Origin: Rhynchonema sp. JSB1_4
Lineage: Eukaryota; Nematoda; Chromadorea; Monhysterida; Xyalidae
DNA: 64,000 nt
Direction: 5' to 3'
Assembly: GCA_030248065.1 (NCBI GenBank)
Contig: JASAMV010003298.1
Span: forward strand, 38,901 to 102,900
Below are positions 1 through 11,800 of the stretch, in pieces. The notes below the pieces were generated by a model. The model was not told where the DNA came from and searched no databases. It saw only the letters and a list, made by a program, of their open reading frames with translations. The stretch's first letter is position 1. Each line of letters opens with the position of its first letter. Made by a program: the position numbers and the translations under genes.

Positions 1-11
1 CTCCCCCACAG

Positions 12-3000
12 TGTTCTGTAAAGTAGCTCATGGCTCTTGCACGCTACGCGTCGACAACGAACTGAAGGACTGCTCGCCGTTTGATTCAACGTGCTACACG
101 ACCCAGATGGCGGATCTGGAATTGTGGACCGGAGAGAATGACTATGTGTACAAATTGAGGGCTCCTCTACCTGGCCGTGTTCTGGAACTTTACGTGAGTA
201 TGCAGCCTCATAATCTATGTTATGCGCTATAATCTGATGAATTAAGATCAAACCAGTGGACATCTTCCATATTGCACTACTTAGAGACGTGAAACTCGCC
301 CGAGCTTTTTTACAACAACGAAAAATTTCTACAGACAATACTGCAAACTGGTTTACCTTTCCTACAGCCCCCCGATACAATTCCTCCATTCGACGGCCTG
401 GATCCGAGTTTGTATCACTACACAAGCGTTATTGATGGATTGTCAACCGGTAAGTTCATCATACATTGGAGGCCAATGCGCGATGTTTTGCTCTTATTGG
501 CTCCGGTCACTGAATTGAGACACCGTCCCCCCAACGCAGTTCAGCACGCACATAGTTTTAATAGAGCTGGCTTATTTAAAAGAACAACGAACTCAGAAGT
601 TGCAGTGCGCGACACAGGCTTCTGACGGTTCTCCATACAGCGCTCATGCGCCACACGTGCACCACAGACACAAAAGGCCAGCTGGCTACACGCATGTATG
701 TTAAAGGGCTCGGGACATAACCGAAGGAAGGGTAGCAGGACATATTGTTATACACCGTTGGAAAGCATTCCCACAGCCTATGTCACGCACAAATTTTAAG
801 TCCCTTGGAGATTCGCTATCTCTTGGTAGAGCGACTTTTCGTTCCAGAAAAAAGTGAATTTTTGCACAAATTGGAACGACCGGTGCAGAAACCCCAAATG
901 AGTTGAAGGTCAAGTAACACATGGATTGGATTACAACAGCTTCTGAATAGCTTACCATCATAACTTCAGTCGCTCAAAGCATTGCTTCACACGGTGAGGG
1001 TGCGAAATGTTCCAAAAATCGGCCTTATTTTTCGAGAACACAAGTTTGTCCCTAAATTTTGAGGCCACGCTTAGCGCTGCGGAAATAAGAATGCAATGGG
1101 GAAATAGAGCATCGTCGAAAGTTCCAGAAAATAAGGTTTTTAAATTTGTTAACTCATGGCTGGCTCCGTGACAGGCCTAAAAATCCATGAAATTGCCGCT
1201 AAATTAGGTGGTTACATTCATCGCCAGAATTGCGACACATAAAGGCCACAGACTGTATCGGATTCGAAACAAAAAAATGAGAGAAACGTCTGGTTTAGCA
1301 ACCTATCAAGGTCCGAAGACCCCAAGGTCTACAGATCTCTCTGGGCAGCCATACTAACCTGAATACGATATTCAGCTATAAATGCTTATTGTTAACAGCT
1401 ATTGTAAATGTGACAGCACCAAACAATGTATCCCGCGAGTAGCTGTCGAACGATATATAACAAGCCCCAACAAACTCTTACGCTTAAGGGCAGAGGTTAA
1501 AAAATTGCTTTTTGACGATTCTGGAATGAACCGTCACGTCACCGTGTGCGATTTCGGAATTTTGACCGTTTCTTGTCCACAGCAAGAGATAGTATGGGCA
1601 TGTTATATATCGTTCGATAGCTACGTTGAAGCTACATTGTTTTGTGCTATCAAATGTGCAATATTCTTTAACAGTAACGACTTATAGCCAAATTTCTTAT
1701 TCAGGCTGGCATGGCTGCAGCAGCCGGACCATGGAGTTTGAAGTCTTGAAACTCATCTAGATTGTTTGACTGTGCGTTTATCTGACTTTCTCGTTTCCAA
1801 TGCAATGCAATACGTAGCTTATTTACACCACATTTCCGTCAATGAATGCAACTATGCAGTTTAGCGGCAATTTTTAGGTCTTTTTCGGCCTGTCACGCCG
1901 CTATCTAAGTGTTTTCAAATTTAAAAACCTTATTTTCTGGTACTTTCGAAAATTCTCTATTTTTCTATCGCATTTTCATTTGTGCAACACAAAGCGCGGC
2001 CTCAAAATTTAGAGACAAACTTGTGTTTTCGAAAAATGTGGCCGATTTTTGGAACATTTCGCACCCTCACCGAGTGAAGTAATGTTTTGAGCGACTGAAG
2101 TTCTCATGATAAGTTATCCAGAAGCCGTTGTAATCCTATGCACGCGTTACTTGACTTTCAGCTCATTTGGGGTTTCTACACCGGTCGTTTCAAGTTGTGA
2201 AAAAATTCACTTTTTTCTGGAATGAAAAGTCGCATCACCAAGAGATAGCGAGTCTCTAAGGAGCTTAACATTTGTGCGTGACATAAGCTGTCACAGTGCT
2301 TTCCAACGATGTATAACACTGCGCTCTGCTGCCCTTTCTTCGGTTGTGTCCCGAGCCCTTTAAAGAGCAGAGAAATCTAATACATTGCGGTGGCCAATAT
2401 ACGGGCGGCTAAATGTGTGTCTTGTTTAAGGCGTGCGAGTGCGGTTCACGTTCGAAACGCCACCGGCACAAAACATGCCGAGCACCGGCCGGTTTATGTT
2501 CATCGTCAAAATCGCACAGAAAATAAAACTCCATGACAGTCTGCGTTTCTACATCGGGCAAGATATGGCTGTTAGTTGCAAATGTAAATGGCTAAAAATT
2601 ACAGAGCAATCAATGTCTGAAATGTGGTGCCGATCAATTTATGTCGCCGGACTGTCCGGTTGCTGCTGTATGTTTATTGTTTCGACCAAAAAGTCGGTAC
2701 TTGTGTCTGCGATTACAAAAATGAACAAGTGCTGGCCCATATTTGTGCTTCGGCTATAAGGGGTGCCCAGGAGCAGCATGTGTTAGTCCACTACAGTACC
2801 ATTTCAAATTTAAATACATGTACCGTAGGCGGCATGAACAATAATATAAACGTATAAACGTAAAACCATACAACTTTTTACAACATACAAGCCTTTTACC
2901 AAAAAGAAATGAAAAATGATAAAAATAATTCACAAATGCGGCTGCACGTTTTAGTATATCGTAAATAAAAATATGTACATTGACATATTTGTAAAAAAAA

Positions 3001-5672
3001 TTTAAAAGTAAATAGCGACCTACTGTTGTTTTTTTAAATTTACAAGATAGTTAATTCTTTACTCAGCCCTGAGTAAGCTGCGAATGGCATCCGCGCTTGC
3101 GTTCGCGCCCGGCAAAAGTTGATGCGGCTCGTAGTGTACTTGTTTGTCTGTTTCCAGCTGTATAGTGTTCTCGTATTTACTCAGTTTAGGCTAGCATCTG
3201 GAAGACAGCAATCTGATTAACTATGCTCATCAAAGCAAATACTATTTCCAATGTTCCTGACTTCTGGGTCAAAAATTGATTTTCCTTGGGTCGCGTCTTT
3301 AGTTAGGGTCGTTCATACCTAATTTGTGCTTATCGAAGAGCCAGGGTTGGGCAAAAAAATTCTTTAAAAAAATGTAAAAATGTTCTAAAACGTCCAAAAA
3401 TGGCCTTTTGGTCCTTTTTGTTATTTTTGCTCTAGGGTCGAAAAATTTTCTTCACAAAATCACTTTTGGGGGATGTGTTTGGTACCCAAGATACCCCAAA
3501 TGATGTTATTATACGTTCCCGTGATACACGAGACACAGTGTACTTGTACTTACGTGGTACTTCGATGTCATACCCCACCGGGTCGGTCAGATACAGCGCA
3601 TTCGGACACCCGGCAAGTGTTTCTGCAGCTCATTGTTAGAATTTTGTGATTTAGAAAAAAAATTAAAGAAACTTGTTTAAAAATTTTTTTCTAAACCCCG
3701 TTCATGAGCCGCTTATAAAGATATTGAAGCGGTAAGGGACTTCTTCAGGAAAAAGGCAGTTTATATATTGCAGGCCAACAAAAAGTTTATGGGTTTCTTC
3801 TCGAATTATGGAATAAAAAACATCACACTGGAGAACGCAACCCTCCCGTTTGGTCAGTGAGAGTTTAATCGTGCTCAACTGAACTCAATTGAACCTCAAT
3901 CAAAAACTCGGTATTGGAAACCTGTGCTACTTTAGATTTCAACTTCAAAGACCAAACTGCCAGTGACACCAACGGACGGAACTTCACAATGGAAGTTGTC
4001 AACCATCCTGGTCAATTTGATGTCAGACCTGGTTTAAAAAATTTACTTTGGGCGGTACCAAAAGTGGTAATGGGTCTTGTCCGGTGCTGTCTTGCAGTGG
4101 TCTACTCGTATATCTACACTTAGAAATTTACTGATGCCACTAATTTCGACCATTAGCCCAAAAAGCTAATAAACAACTTTTGCGGTGGTCTAAACTTTTG
4201 ATATTGCCGCCATGTCATGTTACGTTACTTCATTGCGCACTTTTCGCTCAGCAGTCGCACAGCGGGGTGTCCCAAAAAAGCGCCCTGTCATTTTTTTGTT
4301 TTCAATGTTATATAACGTAGGTTAGATTTTGTTCAATTATGGCACGATCGAATCTTTGGGAGATTCAGTGTGTGATAAGTAACCTAATGTGTACTACATG
4401 CGTCCGTCTGGTGATTGAAACTACTTTCTGACGCTTGGTGGCACCTCTTTTTGCACCAGCTGAAAGAATTAAATTGAAAGGGTGCAGGATTCATCTGATA
4501 GCAGGTTTGACAGACACGTAAGGCAATCTGGGCGTGGAAGCGGTTTGTCCACTCTCGAATCGCACATACGTAGATCCGATTGCACCAAAAATAATCAAAT
4601 TCCGAGCACTATCCTCATCAATATGTATTGTATTCTGGCATGAGAACGTAAGAGACAGGGTGCTTTTGAGACACGCTCTGCGAGGTATTTAATCGTCAGT
4701 CAGGCACAGTAGATAGTTGGCGCTCGCTAACTTGTATGGGAAATACATGCTGGTGGTTTTCTTGAATACCCAAATCTAGATTTATAATGCCTGGTGTCCG
4801 TTTCCTAAATAATGGTCGCAAAGAAACTCCATCAACATTCAACTGCTTTTAAGATGTACGTGAACGGCATCCTAATCGCCGGCGCAGTACACCAGCTCAT
4901 ACAATACGTCATTCCTTCTCAATTCGGAAGGGTAAGTAAACTCACACATACCTTAACACTACTGCCCGTACTAGTGTCAACAATGCCTACAAAAAGTGAC
5001 CGGAAGTGTGCTTTCAGTCACTTTTCGTGCAGTTTTGTGGCCGAATTCGCACTGCACGCTGTGATTCGCTCTGCTGCCTGTGGTCTAACACACATCGGTC
5101 AGAAAAAGCGACCGAAAGTACACTTCCAGTGAACTTGGTTAAATTTGGGCCTTAGATAGCATTATACCTTCAAATGATCAGTGTTCGAACGGGATCCATT
5201 TTTAATCCCGGGATCGGGATCGTGATTGGGATCAAGAAAGTGTCGGGATCGGGATCGGGATCCCGGCTTTGAAAATCCGGATTCCGGGAGCGGGATAGGG
5301 ATTGCCAGATAGTCCACAAGCAATAGTTTTTATCATTTTACGCATAAGATGGAAGTTAATGTCACAGACAACCATGTTCATCACACATGATACACTGGTT
5401 GACTTGAGACGACACAAGTTAACAGTTTCGTAGCAGCAGCTTACCACTGGATTTTTGTAAATCTAGTATTCATAATCGCAATTTTGTTCAGTTGAATCAT
5501 TTGCCTTTAACTGGATATATTTGACGACATTCTCACTTTTCACTATTAACAGCTTGAAATGGCTTTCTACACGTGCGAAGGATGCCCGGCAGGAACGACG
5601 GCGAAAGTGCACGAGATATATGTGACTGACGACTTGACCGGCTACACACGTCACGCCAATCCATATCGTTAA
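12..5672 (+). CDS. Secreted galectin-like protein, tandem paralogue 1 (5' signal exon outside window)
   Basis: Seven coding exons join in one frame: 12-193, 368-449, 2431-2570, 3774-3852, 3936-4021, 4854-4931, 5553-5672 (TAA). The first base kept follows a CACAG acceptor at 8-11, and the signal-peptide exon must lie upstream of the window. The N-terminal part is Cys-bearing. From exon 3 on, the order resembles a galectin beta-sandwich: a PPFDG segment, an RFTFETPPAQNMP strand region, then FTMEVVNHPGQFD joined to MYVNG...H, the usual galectin C-terminal half. The canonical galectin sugar ligands (HxNxR, WGxEER) are not visible, so sugar binding is uncertain. The last exon carries CEGCPAGTTAK and ends without a membrane anchor. 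Intron phases match those of the two downstream paralogues exactly. The family label is my inference from pattern; the gene model is much firmer. A 1.66-kb fold-back lies in the intron before exon 2431. Confidence 0.78.
701..2363. mobile_element. TTAA-bounded 1.66-kb fold-back element, copy 1
   Basis: It begins TTAAAGGGCTCGGGACATAA and ends with the inverted form of the same sequence, with TTAA at both extremes (701-704 and 2360-2363). The left arm runs inward several hundred bases and is mirrored in the right arm. TTAA target sites suggest piggyBac-type mobilisation. It lies in the intron before exon 2431 of galectin-like paralogue 1. No transposase is encoded. Confidence 0.8.
3342..3705. 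mobile_element. hAT-type MITE fragment
   Basis: It begins CAGGGTTGGGCAAAAAAA and then matches the inner part of the 58525-59253 element (ACGTCCAAAAATGGCC, GATACCCCAAATGATG). The right terminus is degraded, and no clear target duplication remains. It is intronic in galectin-like paralogue 1. Confidence 0.6.
5190..5305. repeat. GGGATC-word repeat
   Basis: About 115 bp of GGGATCGGGATC units and complement ATCCCG, partly inverted. In the last intron of galectin-like paralogue 1. It looks like a small member of the word-built hairpins. Confidence 0.6.
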
Positions 5673-6244
5673 TAAGATGATTCCGCGAGAAATGTGACAT
5701 AATTTTCTTTGTTTCTTTCCTTCCGCACTTAATCGTTCTGTTCGTGCACCCCGAAAACTTGAAATATCTGAGAATTGTAAAGGTTTAGCAGCCTAAACCT
5801 TTTTTGAATTTAAAAAATGATTTCGTCCCAAACACCAGAAAAAATTTGAATTATTTCAAAAGTCCAATTCTGCGGCCCTTGATGCCATAATCGTTGTTTT
5901 GTAGCATCTAGACATAATGCACTACTTTTGGCGTGACTCTGATGATCGTGCCTGAGACAGATTTGAACTAGAACTATGCATCTGGACACGGTTGTAAAAC
6001 GAACGAGCCTGAATGTTTGGTTTGTATGGGTCTTTCTTTCCGTAGGTATTTGTATGTCATTGTGCTTTATTCTGTGACGACTGCGAACGATTTTGGCTGG
6101 TAAATAAAGTTAAAAATGGGCAGCTCATTTCAGCTATCATTCCAATTGAGAAACAGTCTTTGCGATAAACAGTGCACATAATTTCATATTTGAACCAAAA
6201 ATGATGTTGTTGTCATCACTGGAAAACAAGTTGATGCTGCACGT

Positions 6245-6587
6245 TTAGGGCGCCCTTAGTCATAGTGGAAAATGGAAATGGAAATGCAAAAAATATTCAA
6301 AAAATATGTCCAAGTTTTCCATTTTCCAATATGACTAAGGGCATACTGGAAAATGGAAAATGGAAATGAAACAAAACATTTTCTGTGTGAAATCTGACCA
6401 ATCAGCGGCCGAGAATTGAGTGGAACAGAAAATGTTTTTGCCACATGTCAAAACATGACTGTTGCATTTTCATTTCCATTTTCCATTTTCCAATATGCCC
6501 TTAGTCATACTGGAAATGGAAAACTTGGACATAGATTATTTTTTGTATTTCCATTTCCATTTTCCACTATGACTAAGGGCGCCCTAA
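6245..6587. mobile_element. TGGAAA-word hairpin
   Basis: Ends TTAGGGCGCCCTTAGTCATA and its complement. The arms are largely tandem TGGAAAATGGAAAT words and their complements TTTCCATTTCC. One arm holds GGACATAGATTATTTTT, also present in the GC-rich hairpins near 60 kb. It is intergenic, between galectin-like paralogues 1 and 2. Confidence 0.8.
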
Positions 6588-8175
6588 GCCAAATATAATT
6601 GCAAGCAGAATCAACATGGAATACGTGTATTGACGAACTGCAAGATAATAAACGCAGATGAATGCGCGCGCTACGATCTTTCTTCTTGACGCACCGAAGT
6701 GGACATCATCACCAATGTCGTTACAAACGTGAAAATGTCGTATCATATCTTTGATTGTATTGGGTGTCGAAAATTCGGCAATATATTCTGTGTATTGTGA
6801 TTTGGTGCTATTCGTCTCTCCAAGACACACAACAACGTAAAAATGTCGTGTTGACAGATAGCCCCACACAGAATTGCACTAAAAACTTTCATTATCGAAC
6901 CTTTTTAACAAAAAAAAACTGTGAAAGTTGTCTTTTAACATCAGTTGTTTTTACCTTAAAGAAGTGAGAAATCAACGAAAAAGTATAAAAGGAACAAAAA
7001 AGTGGACTTACTTTATGAAATATCAAAAATATCAAAATAAAAAAGTGGCCAACTTACTACAGAAAAAATTAAAAAAAAAATTCTTCTTTTTGTTCAATTC
7101 TGGATATTCAAAGGATTGCGTGCGGATAAAGTCCTTATTTAAATTGTTTTCATGTCCCATGTGGCCGCCGGGCCCCAAAACATTTACCACATCATTATAA
7201 GAACAATGATAGCTTTTTTGATGACTGTGTTGACGATGCAGATGACGGTGAATAGGAAATTTCAGGAACTAAAAGCGCGACAAAAATTAGATCTCCACCT
7301 CGTGTTAGCCAAAATAGTTACGGTTGATTTTGTTCTCACACTGAATAATTTGGCTGCTGGTCGTCATGTTTTGTCGCAGCAGTGGTTCCTTCTGTTGCGT
7401 AGTCAGTCGGTGGGGTATTACAATGAGAAATGAACACACAGCTTTGAACGAGAACCTATGTTCGGTTCCTACGGTACACTTTTACAGTAGATATTTCAGT
7501 TCAACAACATTTGTAGCTCAACATTGTGCTTGTTACATTAGAATCCATGATTAGGTACGCAGTTTCCGGCAGACGTTGGTGCCAATGTGCGTTTTTTATC
7601 TCGTCTCTCCTTAGATTTCGGCTCGGAAAACATTTTTTGGCAAAAATAGACACCATTTTGCCACATTTTGTCGGGAATCCGAATCCAATGTCCGTTTGGT
7701 CTCATGACTCGTTGAAAGTGCTCAATGGGGTTATCCACTTTTTGGGTAATCTCACCTATTTTGCATAAATTTGGTATCCTCAGGTTTATTTGCGCACTAA
7801 CCCTAATTTTTAATTATTGCCAGACCATTAAGGAGACTGTCAATGACGCTTTAAAGATTTTATAGTGCGTCAACGGTCTCATCAAAGGTATTAGTCTGAA
7901 ACTAATCTGAAGCCCATGCTTCCTTGGTCCATTTTTGGAGAACTTCTTGCCCCCAGTACAGGCCTTGTATGGTTCTATTCGCGTTGCTACATACGAAAAA
8001 CTGGCGTTGTGATATTTTTTGTAAATGTGATTCATCGTGTGTCGTTGCTCATGGCGATTGTTTGCGGCGATTTTCTTAGAAAATGGAGACCTGTGGTTAA
8101 GACATTTAGTTTCAGCAGTAATTATGCATTTAGTTGCTGATTGTGATGTCTAAGTGTGACATTTTACGGAGCCTA
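6588..8175. other. Gene-free intergenic DNA
   Basis: AT-rich, with only short open frames. No family, hairpin or splice chain could be supported. Confidence 0.5.
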
Positions 8176-8364
8176 AAGGCAAACTACACCAACACGAGCC
8201 CGATTTCGAAGGTGGTGTGCATTCAAAACGAATAGAAAGAGAAAATCATCATGCTCCACTTTGTATTCTTCAACGTGCAACATTTCCCAAATCAGCAGCC
8301 ACGTATGAATGTTTCACTATTCCGCCAGCAGCGAAATCGGGCTCGTGTTGGCGTAGTTTGCCTT
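8176..8364. mobile_element. TA-type hairpin MITE, copy 1
   Basis: Its ends are AAGGCAAACTACACCAACAC and GTGTTGGCGTAGTTTGCCTT, with TA on the left flank. The interior has ATCATCATGCTCC and GAATGTTTCAC. It is intergenic, upstream of galectin-like paralogue 2. Confidence 0.75.
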
Positions 8365-8888
8365 TTCATATTTAGGCAAGTGATAAACATTAAACAAAGT
8401 TGGAAGTTCCCTGCCGCCGATACAATAAAATCCGCCCCATTGTTAATGTCAAGTTCTAAACCCGAAAATCAACTTTTGAAACATTCGGGCAACACACACG
8501 TGTAGCCTGCCAGCCAGCCGGGCAGCTGCGCGTAATGTTTTCCGAACTGCGAGTGATTGGCGTTCGGGTTTGGAACTTGACATCAATTATAGGGCGCATT
8601 CTATTGCAGGGCAGCGAATTTAAAAATTTACTATACTAAAACAAAGCCTTGGTGAGATAGAACAGTGAAAGCTGAAGAGCAGAATTTTGTGTTGGCGTTT
8701 ATAATTACCGATTTGACTACAGCTTGATCATGAGTCAATCTTTGCATGACTTGTCCAAGACGGTGTCCCGCGCCTGTTGCAGCTTGTCAAGCGAATCACA
8801 AATCACAATCTAAAAATCTCTTCCTTTAAACCTGGGCTATACTTCTTACAACACAAGTAAAGTGACGCAGTACTTTTCAAGAGCAGAT

Positions 8889-11800
8889 ATGAGCTTGACA
8901 TTGCTCTTGGCGTTTGCAGCGCTGTGCGTGATCCGGACCGATTGCGAAGGTTAGCAGCGAAAACGATTTCATATTGACTATATTGACTAATTATGATGAC
9001 CAGTATGCACTGTTTGAACATGAAACATTGCCGCGCTTAATGACCTTCTGGCTGTCGTACGTAAGAATGTCGTACAATTGAGTTGACTTATGATTGACTG
9101 ACGGTTTATGCGCAAACAATAGCCTACATATGCAGGACTAAATGCCGGAGAAATGATCGTAGTGCACAGGGCGCACTGGTTTGATATTCTCACAGCAGCA
9201 ATTTTGATGATACCTATTTCAGTTGAGTGCCGAGTCAATAAGGACTCAACATGTTATTTGATGGAAGCAGCCGTGCCAAAAAACTGCGTCCTGATGAATG
9301 GCTATTGCGCAACTCAAACTCCATATGCGCCCGTAAACTACGGAGTACACAATGTCAGCAGCGGCGTAATTGTACCCGGACCCGAAATCACCAATGACCC
9401 GAAAGAACTAATGGTAAGTAAACACGAAACAATCGAGACATTCCATGATATAAGTATAACTCTGCTAACACCTTTGGTTTGGACCTCCATTTGGAGGCCT
9501 TTAGGTGAAGCGCGTTTGAAGTTCCACTTGTCGAGCGTGGTCGAAACTAATTTCGACAGTGACTTATTTCCGAGCATTTTCAGCCGGATACCGTGCCTCC
9601 GTTCGATGGCCAAGCTCCCAATCTGTTTTACGTTATGAACATTCCGGGAGGATTCGAAATGGGTACGGCACGTCATTAACCAGATTTCCTTCACAACAAT
9701 AGTTCGATTGTGGGTTACGATTTAGCCTTGTGCGCACGCATTGCGTTAGATCTGTGGATGCAGTTTCGGCCCATAATGCCAGACTGCAATGGCGCCCTGA
9801 TCCCGATCACGCAAAAGCTCAATTCCATTCAACCAATGATCGTCATCATTACCCAGCCGCAATTTGATTCCTTATCATCACGATCCCACAATACCTAGGT
9901 AGCGAATTTCAGGACAGCTACTACGTTTCACGTTCGAAACTCCACCGGCTCAAAACATGCCAACCGCCGGAAAGTTCATTATATACTTCAAACTGACACA
10001 GACGGTGAAAACATGGGACCATCTGGTGTTCTATGTCGCACAGGATATGACGGTTAGCCAGAACGACTGTTGTATAACGAATCTGATATCAGGTTCCTTA
10101 TATTTGTGAATGTGTCCGATCTTTTTCCAAGTGTTTTCTTTCAGACCAACCAAAAATCCTCGGGCTTTTGGTCAAGCTATGGCATTGCGAACACAACCGT
10201 GCAGGACAACAACCTTCCATTTGGTGAGCTAAAGCTGCTGGTCAATAACGCTTCGACCACGTCTGATCTTGAGGGTAGCATAACATATGACATTAAAATG
10301 ACTCTGCAATTGAATGTTGACCGCGTTTGTTTGCAGCCATTTTTTTAGAACATGAAGACAAGGTATCAGAAACCCATATTTAGGGAATGGATTTTCAACT
10401 CGTTGCTTTGTGATGTTTCACGGATCCCACATATTTTCACAGGAGGAGAAAAAATGAAAAAAGTTTGAGGCGGGCCTGTGCAAGACACAAGGTAATCCAA
10501 TCTAAGATACTTTCAGCGTTTTATACACCGACGTTCCTCTGTTAAACGAGATATAAAGCATTGTACGAAACGCCATGTGTGGTAAATGATAAACGAAACA
10601 CTCTAAAAAATCAAGCCTTTTTGAATCACCCTTTTTCTCTAGCATAATTTTAGGCATCTGTGGTGAATGAAATAAGTTTTCAATTGCAAATAAAAATCCT
10701 CTAATTATCTAGTTTTTTGTTTGTGCTCCCCAGTTTTCAAAACCCTACACAGCTCACACAATGTTTACCGCAACATGCGCAAGGCAGCCATTCCACAGCG
10801 CACACACACAACAAAGCTTGCCAGCTGAAACATTGCTGTGTTGTCGCTGTGCCGGCTGTGTGTTGTCGTTGTGTGTGCACTGTGGAATGGCTGCATTGCG
10901 CATGTTGTGGTAAACATTGTGTGAGATGTGTAGGGTTTTCAAAACTGGGAAGCACAAACAAATAACTTGGTAATTAAAAAGGGTGCTTCAAAAAGGCTTG
11001 ATTTTTTGGAGTGTTTCGTTTATCATTTGTCACACCTGGCGTTTTGTACAATGCTTTATATCACGTTTAAAGGTGCTGGTTAACAACCCTTCGACCGCGC
11101 TTGATCTTGGGGGTAGTATATTTTAACAAAGTGTGGACATCGTGTTACTCGACCCTAATCTGGCGAACCGATTGGTTGCTTCCTGGTGTTTCACGGCCAC
11201 GTTGAAGTTTGCCCCTGGTGAAAAAGACCGAAAGAATTTGAAGTGCTGCTGTGACACGAATAGGCTGTTTCAAAGTTTGATACTGGAGTGACATTGTGGC
11301 GAAAACCGCAATGCACAATAGCTATTGAAACGTCCGCATTGTTCAATAAAATAATAAAAGGTTTCAGAAACCTGGCCATTTTTTGTTAGGATTTTCTACT
11401 CGTATAATTTTAAGCATCTTTGGTGAATGAAATAAGTTGTCAATTACAAATAAAAATCCTCTAATTATCATGTTTTTTGTTTGTGCTCCCCAGTTTTCAA
11501 AACCCTACACAGCTCACACAATGTTTACCACAACATGCGCAAGGCAGCCATTCCACAGCGCACACACACAACAAAGCTTGCCAGCTGAAACATTGCTGTG
11601 TTGTCGCTGTGCCGACTGTGTGTTGTCGTTGTGCGTTTTACCTTTTACTTTTTTATTCAACAATGCGGACGTTTCAATAGCTATTGTGCATTGCGGTTTT
11701 CGGCACACTGTTGGAGGTTGCTGTCACTCTAGTATCAAACTTTGAAACAGCCTATTCGTGTCACAGCAGCGTTTCAAATTTTTTCGGTTTTTTTCACCAG

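Noticed and set aside
9153..9638. Alternative start MIVVHRAHWFDILTAAIL for galectin-like paralogue 2
   Set aside because: The ATG is in intron 1; the TATTTCAG acceptor at 9222 and the signal-peptide exon at 8889 fit the paralogues better, and the frame runs through a GTAAGT donor.
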